The notes under the pieces are model-generated. The model was not told the DNA's origin. It saw only the letters and a program-made list of their open reading frames with translations, and searched no databases. A stretch of DNA of 64,000 nucleotides from Annona cherimola (taxonomy: Eukaryota; Streptophyta; Magnoliopsida; Magnoliales; Annonaceae): assembly GCA_030490835.1 (NCBI GenBank), contig CM059971.1, positions 44,254,012 through 44,318,011 on the forward strand, given 5' to 3'. Shown here in pieces: positions 1-10,627 of the stretch (position 1 is the first letter of the stretch; every line of letters begins with the position of its first letter). The position numbers and the translations under genes were made by a program.

Positions 1-955
1 TTAGAAACGGACATTTTTATGTCCACACATGTTCCAACATATAACCCTTTAGGAAATGGACATTCTCATGTCCACCCATTTTGCCCACAAAAACCTTTTA
101 GAAATGGACATTCTTATGTCCAAAATATTTTCCAACATAAATCTCTTTAGGAAATGAACATTCTCATGTCCAACCCTTTTTTCCACATAAACCTTTCGGA
201 AATGGACATTTTTATGTCCGAAATATTTTCCAACATAAACCCTTTTTCATGATCCTCATCTTGAAGCTTGTTTATAGCAAACTAGTCATAAATCTTTTTC
301 ATGAAAACTTTTGCATAAAAACCATTTGTTTTTATTCTTAATATTTACACATTTTGTGTAAAACACCCCGCTTTTAGGGTAACTTATGCATAATGGCTCA
401 TAAAAATCCAATTTAGGATAATTTTTCATATAAATGCTTTTATATCTCAATCTTTGAGCTTTTGAAAAGCAAAACGTATGCAAACACATTTCTTCCCATC
501 CAGTAGTGACACTTAGCAAGTGATCATGCTACCTTTTAAAAAAGAATCCTTAACAGCACACTAGTCAGGCGGCTATTTATTTATCCTACTCCCATCTCTG
601 GGAGGGCGCCACTGGCACTCCTGTCATCCCTCAGCGACTTGGTCTTATGTAGAGTGAGCCCCGGTCATCCCAACCGTGCTCTACAATCTGCCTGTTTCTT
701 GTACTGGTGTACCGTACATTATTATGACGGACCGCAGTCCGTTTGGTTTGAAGAACCACAAACTGCAGCCTATGTCCTTTTAAATCGGGATCATAGACCT
801 CTGTCTGCATCCATAACACACAAAAAATCTTAGACCGCAGTCTATATCTCTAAAAATCATTTTTAAAAACACATCATAGACCACAGTCCGTGTTAACTAG
901 TAAAGTAAGTGCACCTACTTTAAACAAGTTGTTATTTGAAATCTAATTTTAGGAT
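1..955 (-). repeat. R1 repeat (gypsy-LTR-like), reverse copy
   Basis: Non-coding. This stretch is the reverse complement of the R1 sequence at 3225-4024 and resembles 49840-50500. Positions 1-235 hold a roughly 49-bp tandem array. Each unit carries a 16-bp interrupted palindrome of the form GGACAT-N4-ATGTCC, at about 9, 58, 106, 156 and 204. The family resemblance to Ty3/gypsy LTRs is inferred from other R1 copies, which end in GGTTGGGGTG plus CTACA. Short reading frames here are not genes. The copy is cut at 956 by a SIRE LTR. Confidence 0.7.
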
Positions 956-2496
956 TGTTGGAAATATGTGGAAAACAAGTTAAATCTATGTTTTGATGAT
1001 TAAAAAATCAATTTGAGTAAGTCTTGGCTACTAACATATTTGTGGAAGTGATTAAGGCATATACATTTGAAGAAAGTAGAGCATGGAAGGCCAAGTCGTT
1101 CCCCAAGTCAACCCCAACATCGACTTCAAAGAGCCAAATCCGTCCAAAGTTGAAATGGGAAGAAGAGCAGGTGAAGTCGCAGGCCAAGTCGACTCCACTT
1201 GCGACTTGGGAAGCCAAGTCGCAAACGAAGTCGACTCCCGCATCGACTTCAGATGCCAAAATCACTCCAGAGTTGAATTTGGGAGAGAAAGATACTGAAG
1301 TCGCAATCGAAGTCGACTCCAGTTGCGACTTGGGTAAAGTCGTAGACGAAGTCGACCCCGAGTTCGACTTGACGTTTTTCAAAGTTCGAAGATGCAGTTT
1401 CAAGCTTGAAGACCAATCCAAGTTCAAAACAAGATGCATAAGCTTGACCAAGAAGTTATTCAAGATCATATGATTCAAGGCTTACAAAACATGGAGCAAA
1501 TAAAAGCAAAAATAATAATTCAAAAGGAAAGACATGAGAAATGCAAAAGAAATAAAGGCATGAAGGAACAAGCATCTCGGAATTATTCAAGCTCATCAAA
1601 ACAACTGACGAAGTGAAGTCGCACACCGAAGTCGACTCTACTTGCGACTTGGGTCAAGTCGATGCCCAAGTCGACCCAACTTGGAACTTGAAGTCGCGAA
1701 CAGAAGGCGAAGTCGACTTCATCTGCGACTTGGGCGAAGTCGCATCCGAAGTCGACTCCGCCTGCGACTTGGGTCGCAACGGTCGGAATTTATTCGAACG
1801 TTGGCGCATTTAATGCGCGCCACCTACCCTCGAACGTTCGGATTCCCTCCAAAATTATAAAAGGCATTCATTATGGACGAGGGAAGTAGCTGAGAATCAT
1901 TAAGTGTGCTTAACTCCGATCTACAAGAGCTTTAAAGAGATCAAGCCATTCAAAGAAGAAGAACTTTACTTCAAACTGCAAGAGCCCAACTTCTGAATTT
2001 TCAAAGCCAATACTACGAATTCTTCTCTGCACCAAATTGCTACTACACATCTGTAAAGTGTAAATTCTTTTGTTATTTCATTTGTTTGTATTGAACTTGA
2101 TTTAGTTTGAGGAACTAAGATCAAGTAAAGGCAAAGTAGTGTGTGATTGGAGTGGAACTCATCACCTACTTGTGCTGAGATTTGTTGAAGCCCCCTAGAG
2201 CTGGAATCTAGAAGAGAGCAGTGGCTCTAATTGTATTTGAGGAATACAATAGTGGAACCTAAGTCACAAAGGAGTGTGAGCTTGGAAGAGTGGAGTAGGG
2301 AGGTTGCCCGAACCACTATAAAAATCTTGTGTGTTTGATTTATATTTTTGCTCTTTACATTACATTGCTTTCCATTTCGTTTCTTCATTAAGGGGACTAG
2401 ATTAATTCGGGGTAAAGTTTCTGTTTAAGTTGAAAATTTTTAAATACCCAATTCACCCCTCCCCTCTTGGGTTTTGCCATTAACTCGGGGTCAACA
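956..2496 (+). mobile_element. 5' LTR of truncated SIRE-type Ty1/copia copy A
   Basis: The block begins TGTTGG and ends CAACA directly before a primer-binding site, as a copia 5' LTR should. Positions 1090-1350 and 1615-1775 are packed with AAGTCG/CGACTT words and GTCGAC palindromes, as in the intact LTR at 54401. A TATA box (TATAAAAGG) is at 1856-1864, just after a perfect palindrome CGAACGTTCG. The downstream leader 1870-2490 matches the leader of the intact copy closely. Apparent peptides in the GTCGAC-rich part are frame artefacts of the repeat. Confidence 0.88.
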
Positions 2497-2498
2497 AG

Positions 2499-2510
2499 TG
2501 GTATGAGAGC
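2499..2510 (+). other. primer-binding site, SIRE copy A
   Basis: TGGTATGAGAGC lies two bases after the LTR. The intact copy has TGGTATCAGAGC, the usual initiator-methionine tRNA complement, so this site carries one C-to-G change. Confidence 0.8.
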
Positions 2511-2545
2511 AGGTCTTTGAGTTAAACCAAAGAGATCCTATTATC

Positions 2546-3222
2546 ATGGCATCCCAATCTACTTCCGTTCCCGCTTTTGCCGAGGGCCAATCATTTACCA
2601 GGCCACCTTTGTTTGATGGGAACAATTTCGGCTATTGGAAGCTTCGTATGAAGCAACTCATCATGGCTACCGACATGGATTCTTGGATTGCAATCCAAGA
2701 TGGTGTAACTTTGCCTATAGATGAAAGAGCTTCCAAGTGGACCGAAGAGGAAGTAAGAACTGTAAAGAGCAATGCCAAAGCTATGAACTCACTATTTTGT
2801 GCTCTTACGGCTTCTGAATATGATATAGTATCTTCTTGTCTAACCGCTAAAGAAATATGGGATACTCTAACATCTATTTATGAAGGAACTTCTCAAGTCC
2901 TAGGGACTAGGAGAAATATTTTGATTGGAGAATTGGAAAGCTTCAAAATGTTAGAAACAGAAAATATTTCTGAGATGTTTGCAAGATTTTCTAAAATTAC
3001 TAACGCATTGAAAGGTCTTGGAAGGGTTATTTCTGAATCTGAACAGGTCATGAAGATACTAAGGGCGTTACCTGAATCATGGACTCCAAAAATTACGGCA
3101 ATTGAAGAAGCCAAAGACCTAAATACTTTGAAACTAGAAGATCTTATTAGCTCATTAATGTCACATGAGCTAATTAAGAAAAGAAATGAAGATAATTACA
3201 AAGGGAAGAAAGTCATTGCATT
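2546..3222 (+). pseudogene. truncated SIRE gag (N-terminal part)
   Basis: About 225 codons from the ATG at 2546 match the start of the intact gag at 56191 nearly residue for residue, beginning [15 protein letters not shown] and running to the motif [12 protein letters not shown]. It covers the N-terminal domain of copia gag (UBN2/retrotran_gag type) but stops before the zinc knuckles. Just after a Val-Ile-Ala-Leu stretch the sequence changes abruptly into R1 repeat, which adds a few foreign codons before a stop at 3257. Protease, integrase, reverse transcriptase and the 3' LTR are absent. The break is therefore a deletion or recombination, not point decay. Confidence 0.9.
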
Positions 3223-3224
3223 AT

Positions 3225-4634
3225 TATGGATGCAGACAGAGGTCGTGATCCCGGTTTAAAAGGACATGAGTTGCGATCTGTGGTTCTTCAAACCGTCCGT
3301 CATAATAATGTACGGTGCACCAGTACAAGAAACAAGTAGGTTGTAGAGCACAGTTGAGATGACCGGGGCCCATCTACATAAGGGCAAGTCGCTAAGGGAT
3401 GACAAGAATGCCAGCGGCGCCCTCCCTGAGATGAGAGAGGGATAAATAAACAATCGCTTGGCTAGCGTGTTGTTATAGATTCTCTTCCAAAAGGTAGCAT
3501 GATCACTTAGTAAGTGTCACTACTGGATGGGGAGAAATGTGTTTGCATATGTTTTTCTTTTCAAAAGCCCAAAGATTGGGATATAAAAGTATTTATACAA
3601 AAAGTTATCCTAAATTGGATTTTTATGAGTCATTTGCATAAGTTACCCTAAAAGCAGGGTGTTTTACACAAAATGTGTAAATATTAAGAATAAAAATAAA
3701 TGATTTTTATGCAAAAGTTTTCATGAAAAGGATTTATGACTTGTTTGCTATAAACAAGCCCCAAGATGGGGATCATGAAAAAGGATTTATGTTGGAAAAT
3801 ATTTTGGACATGAGAATGTCCATTTCCAAAAGGTTTATGTGGGAAAAATGGTTGGATATGAGAATGTCCATTTCCTAAAGGGATTTATGTTGGAAAATAT
3901 TTTGGACATAAGAATATCCATTTCCAAAAGGTTTATGTGGGAAAAATGGGTGGACATGAGAATGTCCATTTCCTAAAGGGATTTATGTTGGAACATGTGT
4001 GGACATAAAAATGTCCATTTCTAAAAGAGTTTAAGGGATAAAAGTGTTTGTAGACATATAAATGTCCATTATCAAAGTGTTTATGTGAAAAACGTTTTAG
4101 GATGTATAAACGTCCATTTCCAACAAGGTTTATATGGAAAAATATTTTAGGACGTATGAACGTCCAGTGTCAAAATGATTTATGTGGAAAAATGTCTTTT
4201 CGTGGACATGAGAATGTCCATTGTCAAATATAGTTTATGTCAAGATGTTTTGAGACATAAAATGTCCCCTGGCCAAAATGATTTATGAGAAAAATATTTT
4301 AGGAAATGATTTTCAAGGAAAGTCTTACTTCAAAATGCTTGCTTACTGAGTTATCACTCACGTTTTGTTTTCCAAACCTCATACAGGTACTGGGAGAATC
4401 AAGCGGTCGAGGACCTAAGAAATAGAGAAAGGTACGAGATAGTACCCAGGTGGGCTAAAAGATTAGTCACGGTGAGTGGAATGCTATGAATGGAAGTTTT
4501 CAGGTATGTTGACGTATATGTGAACTTATTTAAAGTTTCGAGTTCTAGGTGAATTGATGATTGAATAGGTGTATGTATGCAATGGAAATGTCATGATTAG
4601 GTCAAGAGGGCCTATGATGTATAACAACATGTTG
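3225..4634 (+). repeat. R1 repeat, forward copy
   Basis: Non-coding. Positions 3225-4024 are the inverted partner of 1-815. Positions 3800-4270 carry the near-50-bp array with GGACAT-N4-ATGTCC palindromes. Positions 4340-4400 contain a phrase (ACTGAGTTATCACTCACG, then TTCCAAACCT) that recurs in every R1 copy, at 5878, 50935 and, reversed, 5085 and 51790. Such a phrase near the downstream end is common in plant Ty3/gypsy LTRs, which is why I favour an LTR origin. No coding sequence is seen. Confidence 0.7.
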
Positions 4635-5298
4635 TGTTACAAAATGCCCCAAACCGAGACATCACTTCCTTACCTCAAGATCTTATAGATTGGTAAATGT
4701 GAATCAGGATTGTTGCCCTGATCACACGGCGGGATTTTAATTGGAACTCGTCCAAATTTTTTTTCGTTTCTTCATTCATCATCATTTCATTTATAACATA
4801 AGCAATGGTACACTTGTACATATCCTTTAAACCATTTCAACATGTTGTTATACATCATAGGCCCTCTTGACCTAATCATGACATTTCCATTGCATACATA
4901 CACCTACTCAATCATCAGTTCACCTAGAACTCGGAACTTTAAATAAGTTCACATATACATCAACATACCTGAAAACTCCCATTCATAGCATTCCACTCAC
5001 CATGGCTAATCCTACCTAGGTATTACTTCGTACCTTCCTTCGTTGCTTAGGTCCATTGACCCCTTGAGTTTCCCGATACCTGTCTAAGGTTTGGGAAAAC
5101 AAAACGTGAGTGACAACTCAATGAGCAAGTATTTTGGGGCAAGACTTTCCTTGAAAATATTTTCCTAAAATATTTTTCTCATAAATCATTTTGGCCAGAG
5201 GACATTTTATATCCCAAAACATCTTGACATAAACCATATTTGACAATGGACATTCTCATGTCCATGAAAAGACGTTTTTCCACATAAATCATTTTGAC
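4178..5298. repeat. 455-bp inverted repeat pair within R1
   Basis: The arm at about 4178-4634 is matched in reverse complement by about 4840-5298, around a 205-bp spacer. The innermost 140 bp (4490-4634 against 4840-4985) is nearly perfect. Both arms belong to the R1 family, so this is a tail-to-tail pair. It could form a cruciform in DNA or a long hairpin in RNA. Confidence 0.8.
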
Positions 5299-6351
5299 GT
5301 TAGTCTTGGACATAAGAATGTCTATTGCTAAAGTGCCAAAATGAAAAGTGTTTTTGGACATGAGAATGTCTTTTGTCAAAGATTTTATGAGAAAAGTGTT
5401 TTTGGACATTAGAGTATCCTTTGCCAAAGAGTTTATGAGAAAAGTATTTTAGGACATATGAATGTCCTTTGCCAAAGAAAGCTACGTCAAAAATGTTTTG
5501 GGATATTAGATGTCCCTTGGTTAAAGGAATTTATGATGAAAAAAATATTTTGAACGTAAAAGCGTCCACTGGCAAAAGAAGGTTTTATGTAAATATCTTG
5601 GAATATTATAAATGTTTATACAAGACCAAAGAAAATTAACTAAAGAGGGTAAAACACATATGTTTTGCCTTAACAAGCCCGGACGTGGCTAGTAAATGAT
5701 TTTTAAGAATGAATGTTTATGAAAATGTTCTAGGATATAGAATTGTCCTAATGAATAAAGTATTTCATGACAATATTTTAGGACATACAAATGTCCTTAG
5801 GTAAAAAGGTGTTCAAGATGTTTAAGGAAAATATTTTAAAGGAAGTCTTGCCCTAAAAGATAATATGCTTGCTTACTGAGTTGTCACTCACGTTTTATTT
5901 TTCCAAACCTTAGACAGGTACCGGGAAACTCAGGAGGTTGTGAACCTAAACAATGAAGGAAAGGTACGTGATGGTAGCCATATGGACTATAAAGAATGGG
6001 ATAGCATGGTTTAAAGTTCTAAGGTATGTTGATATATATGAACTTATTTAGAATTTTAAGTTCTATGTGAACTAATGAATATATGTATGTATAGAATGTA
6101 AATGTCATTGTAGAAAAACATGGTGAGATGCTATGAATGAAATATGAAATTCATTACAAGTGTATTGTCGCTTGTATGATGAATGATATGAAATGCAAAG
6201 ACAAGCAATGAATATGATAGATTAAAAAAAAAAAATTGGATGAGATCCAATTAAGAACCCGCCGTGTGATTAGGGTAACAATCCTGATTCACATTTACCA
6301 ATCAATAATGTCTTGAGGTAAGGATGCGATGTCTCGGGTTGGGGTGCTACA
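4635..6351 (+). repeat. R1 segment bounded by inverted termini
   Basis: The segment starts TGTTACA...CCCCAAACCGAGACATC and ends GATGTCTCGGGTTGGGG followed by TGCTACA. These ends are inverted repeats of each other over about 115 bp (4640-4745 and 6235-6351). Inside are the reversed R1 arm at 4840-5298 and a forward R1 copy at 5300-6130 with GGACAT/ATGTCC units. No coding capacity is evident. It could be a solo LTR with unusually long inverted ends or a foldback element. No clear target duplication is seen. Confidence 0.6.
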
Positions 6352-7963
6352 CATTTAAAGAATTTAAATAAACCATTTCAAAAGCCCTATTTATTTACAA
6401 ATATCATTATATAAATAATCATATATTTTTTTTCTCAAAACTTTATAGGAATAGAATTTCCAAAGTTTGTTTTCAAATATCATCTTGTAAGAGAGTTGAA
6501 ACTCTCTCATCATAAAATGCTTTGGAAATAGCATTTCTAAGAACTTGCTTAACATGGAACCATCTTGAAACATGTCAACAATAAAGAATAAAATCATACT
6601 TTCAAGAATTGAGCTTGCTTATCATGAAATAATGCTGAGACTTTTCATTAAAGCTATATTTTCAAGAATTGAATTTGCTTACTCTGTAAGCAATTCTAAA
6701 ATCATCAATATAAATACTTGAAATAAAATCAACATTCGTGAAGGTCAGCTTGCTTACCTTGTAAGCAAGCTTGAAACATCTCAATAAAGCAAGTTCAAAT
6801 CATTTCAATATATGCCAATAAAATAACATTTGGAAATGCTTAATAGAGTATCATTGTAAAACACTTGTAATCATTTCAACATTTGAAATGAAATCAATAT
6901 TTTCAAAAGGTTGCTTGCTTATCTTAAATTCACTTCCGTTTCTTTCATCAATCTTTTTTTTTGCCTTTGTATATATACATAAGAATGACATTGTATTCAT
7001 AATCATAATTCCATATGTTTGCACGTCATATAGTTTTTCAACCTACATGGTTTCTATCAACTTACTTAACTCACTTGCCTTTCAAGTTGGGTGTCCATTT
7101 TCCAATTCCCACATTGGTATAACTTGTTATTCCATAGCACCCATTTCTTTAATCACTTATGATACTTGTTTATATCCCATTGTAAGTTAAATTCCATCAC
7201 AAAAATATAGAATTTAATATTTATTTTGATTTATTCCTCAATCTGTCCATATTGCTGAAATCAGGTACACCGATCTCTCTAATTTTTGATTTCTAATCAA
7301 ATCAAAGTATTTAAATCTGAAATTTGTATCAAACCTTAATAACTACATGATTTAACCAAAATAAATATTTTCAGCACAAAAATTTAAGTATTTATATTTA
7401 TTTAGGTATTTTTACTCTACTGGACAGCAGCATCAATTTTCAGACGGGCCAAATCATGTTAATTATTAGGCATATTTATACCCTCCAAAAATTAATTTTT
7501 ATTTTGGTAGAGTAATATTAAGGATGTATTATATATCATATAAAATTTTTAGCACAAAAGTCACCGTAGAAAAATTATTAAAAATCATTTGGTGCAGCTG
7601 ATCCTGACAACAGTTTGACCCTGTTCAGGTTGATTTTTCCGTATTTTTAATTTGCAACCTTCTTATCCTTTTAAGTTTAAAATTGGGTCATTCCTCAATC
7701 ATCATATCATGAGTTCTTACACAAATTTTCATGTTAAAAAACATTCATTTACTATTTATTTTATATTTTTCTTTTCTATTCCAAGTTCACTACATATGAG
7801 TATAGGTTAGATAGTATGGGCTGATTAATAACCAAATAAAAAATTATAAATGAACCTGTTTAATTAGGTATATTTTAAACATAGAATATGTTAATAAACC
7901 ACTACATACCGGAATTTTGGGAGAGGAATTACCCCCCTTAGCAAATCTCAAGCTCCCCTTATT

Positions 7964-8014
<51 letters not shown>

Positions 8015-8950
8015 CTTCCTTGGTGAACGTCCCAGCTTCTCTTACTGCCTCTTTTCTTTTTTTTCCTCATTTCTTACTACCCAAGAAAACCCATTGACTT
8101 CTTTATATAATTTTTTTAAAATACCAAAAATCAATTCCAAACCTGCCCCCTTGGTCACGTTCATATGGGCTACCCCTTTTGGCATTATGTGAGGACAAAA
8201 TTGTCCAAATATTGTTGCCCCTTGAACGTGTCTACACGCAGCCCTATTTCCAAGCATTTTTCGAATTTTCGAAATGGTAAAAATTGCTCAAAATTCTCTC
8301 ATTGAGAAACCTCATTTGTACCCTTAATTGCATTGACTTTTGCATTAATTCAAAACCACTTTTTGAAGCAAAAAGTCAGAAGATTTTAATCATAAGTGTT
8401 TAAGCATTTTCTCATTAAATTTAGCTTAACCAAATCCATCTATGTATTATTTTAGCCGTTCATAAAAATTTTTATCCAAAAATGATCATTCTACTACAAG
8501 ATATGAGCATTTGAAATTGTCTCATAAAATTTGATGAAATTCAATCATTATCATCATAATTTAATCATGATTAACGTAATCTATACCATTCATGAGGTAA
8601 AGCACGTCAACATGTGCTTACCTTTTGAAATTCCACATCAATCCGCCTTATGAGTGTCAAGTTATGAATTTTTCAAATAATACCCTAATTTGTTCCATCA
8701 TTATCATCAACTTAATCATAATTAATGAAATTAAAAATCATGCCAAATCATCATCTCCATACTTCATTTTGTCATTTTTGAGTACATTAACTCATATTAG
8801 GCTAAGGTAATTAACTTAACCACCTTACTTGGTCATTTGCCTTAATCTCATCCATCCACATAAATCATACCATTAATAACTCTTGAATACCTAGATTAAT
8901 TTAGTGATCTCGATGTTCTAGGTATCACAAGCCTAGTCCTAATCCTAACC
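6352..8950 (-). repeat. R1 repeat, reverse copy (upstream half)
   Basis: Non-coding and AT-rich. Blocks are the reverse complement of 46390-49300. The clearest is 8570-8935 against 46395-46760, including the word CCTAGAACAT and its inverse. A CT run lies at 7967-8013. Read on the minus strand, the region near 8100 resembles the promoter and leader part of the long copy at 47350-47530. Several short reading frames occur, but none resembles a protein I know. Confidence 0.6.
7967..8013. repeat. (CT)n microsatellite
   Basis: A nearly pure TC dinucleotide run inside the R1 reverse copy. Confidence 0.9.
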
Positions 8951-9504
8951 CATTTAAAATATCACAACTCTAATCAATTTATTAACTTATTTAAAAACTT
9001 TAACCCTAACCCATTTACAACTTATTTAGTAAATGGGTTGGTGGGTTATTAACAGATTGTATAGCAGACGACTTGAAGGCCTAGACTCCGGTAGACTATG
9101 ATTTCATAGGAAAAGGCGAGAGAGTATTTTCGGTGTTGAGAAAATGAAAACAGAGTAGTAACAAAAAAATGGAATTAGGGCAATAGTGAAAAAATAAAAA
9201 TTAGGTGACGGGAGGAAGACTTAACGAGCAAAAATAACAAGGGATTTACATATATATATATATATATATGTTGAATGAGTTAAACAAATTGAATGAGTTG
9301 AAAGGGTTATATGGGTTAAAAGGATCACTAATCGGGTTGATAGGTTATAAAATTTCAACCCTAATCCATTTATTTAATTAAATGGTTGAACAGGTTGGTG
9401 GATCAAACCCATTTATTAAAAAATCTCAACCCAAAACCATTTATAAACTGGTTGAACAAGTGAGTTAATTGGTTGACTATGACCATTAGCACCCCTAGTT
9501 GAGA
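8951..9504. repeat. degenerate transposon-like sequence
   Basis: Repeated words AACCCATTTA and GGGTTGG occur in both orientations (8945-9050 and 9260-9480), and the block ends near GCACCCCTAG. That ending resembles the termini of plant hAT-type non-autonomous elements, but I found no matching left end or 8-bp duplication. It contains an (AT)n run at about 9250-9270. No gene is seen. Confidence 0.35.
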
Positions 9505-9795
9505 CATTAGACGCATTGGGGAAATGATAAAATTTTTAAATGAAAAATGTTTGATATAAAATTTGTTAAAATAAGAAAAAATGATGTGAAATGGGTAATA
9601 TTGATAAATAAAGAGAATAAAGTTAAAATAAATATGCTAGTTGTATGGATGATTGTCTGGAATTGATTGAGAAGTAAGATAATTTGTATCGGAATATGTA
9701 AAGAAATAATTAAAAAATTAGATAGTTATAGATAATAACAAGTTTTTTGATTGAAAAGTTTGGATGAAAAGTTTTATTTAGATACAAATACACCC
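9505..9795 (-). mobile_element. MITE copy, degenerate (same family as 37978-38268)
   Basis: About 290 bp, reverse orientation. It shares the internal order of the well-preserved copy at 37978 (GATGAAAAGTTT and TAAAGTTAAAATA words) and ends ATACACCC, a damaged form of ACACACCC. Family assignment (Tourist/Harbinger-like) is taken from the better copy. Confidence 0.6.
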
Positions 9796-9916
9796 AAAAT
9801 CTTCGAATTGAATTTGTATTAATCTATCAAGACGATATCCAATCAAGGAATTTATGACTCCTGTGAACCTACTTATCTCAATTGAAAATTTTTAATGAGT
9901 ATTTTTTTTAAGATTT

Positions 9917-10194
9917 GGGGTTTGTCTCAGAAGTGGTAAAAATTTCTGATGAAAAGTTTTTGAATTGGTAGAAAATGATGGGATGCACAGGGATAATGTT
10001 GATTAGTAAAAAAGATAAAATTAAAATAGATAGGTTAATTGTAGGAGTAGTTTTGTATAAACGATTGAAAATTAGAATAGCTGTATAAAAATATGTAAAT
10101 AAATAATTTAAAAATAAAATAGTTGTGGAGATTGAAAATTTTTATATTGAAAAATTTCGGTTGAAAAAGTTTTTTTTTCCCTAAACGTACTCTT
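9917..10194 (-). mobile_element. MITE copy, degenerate, in gene promoter
   Basis: A second reverse-oriented copy of the same MITE family, starting near GGGGTTTGTC and ending near CCCTAAACGTACTC. It lies about 120 bp from the copy at 9505-9795 and ends about 200 bp upstream of the host gene's start codon, so it occupies the proximal promoter. Confidence 0.6.
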
Positions 10195-10396
10195 GGAAAT
10201 TTTTTTTTCTTTTAACAAGTATTGATTTGTGCTATCCTAACCTAAAAATATGGGACTCAAAATATAAACGATTTCCTCACCAGCACCAACCGGAGCATGT
10301 GGCGGAAATCCAAAGCCCAAACAAACTGGCAACTGTATCCAGAATCCGAACGCGCGCGGCTCTCTCCGTGTGCGTCTGTAAGTGGAGAGGTGAGGC
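10195..10396 (+). promoter_or_regulatory. presumed promoter and 5' UTR of the PLP-homeostasis gene
   Basis: This region lies between the MITE and the start codon. It becomes GC-richer from about 10330, as plant 5' UTRs and first exons often do. A TATA-like word (AAAATATAAA) is at about 10258. The transcription start is not visible from sequence. The chosen ATG at 10397 has the context GGCATGGCG and opens the only frame that joins correctly to the later exons. Confidence 0.45.
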
Positions 10397-10627
10397 ATGG
10401 CGGCACGGTTGGAGGGAGCTGCTTCTGCTGCTGCTGCTTCGGCGCTGAGGTCCGTCCTTCAAAGAGTATACAGGGCAGCCGAAAGATGCGGCCGGCCACG
10501 CGAGGGAGTTAGAGTGGTGGCCGTAGGGAAGACGAAGCCCGTCTCCCTCATACGGCAGCTCTATGATGCTGGCCATCGCTGCTTCGGTGAGAACTATGTT
10601 CAGGAGATCGTTGAGAAGGCTCCTCAG
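10397..10627 (+). CDS. PLPBP: PLP-homeostasis gene exon 1
   Basis: Residues 1-77, phase 0 at the donor (CAG then GTACGA). An alanine run encoded by GCT/GCG repeats near residues 8-16 is followed by the first helix, the strand [11 protein letters not shown] with the PLP lysine, and the FGENYVQE motif. The family usually has Ser before that Lys (VAVSKTKP); here it is Gly44. Confidence 0.92.

Noticed and set aside
1024..1478. Overlapping open frames on both strands (149-156 codons)
   Set aside because: They fall in the AAGTCG/CGACTT repeats of the SIRE LTR; the repetitive Val-Asp-Ser-like peptides come from the repeat itself.
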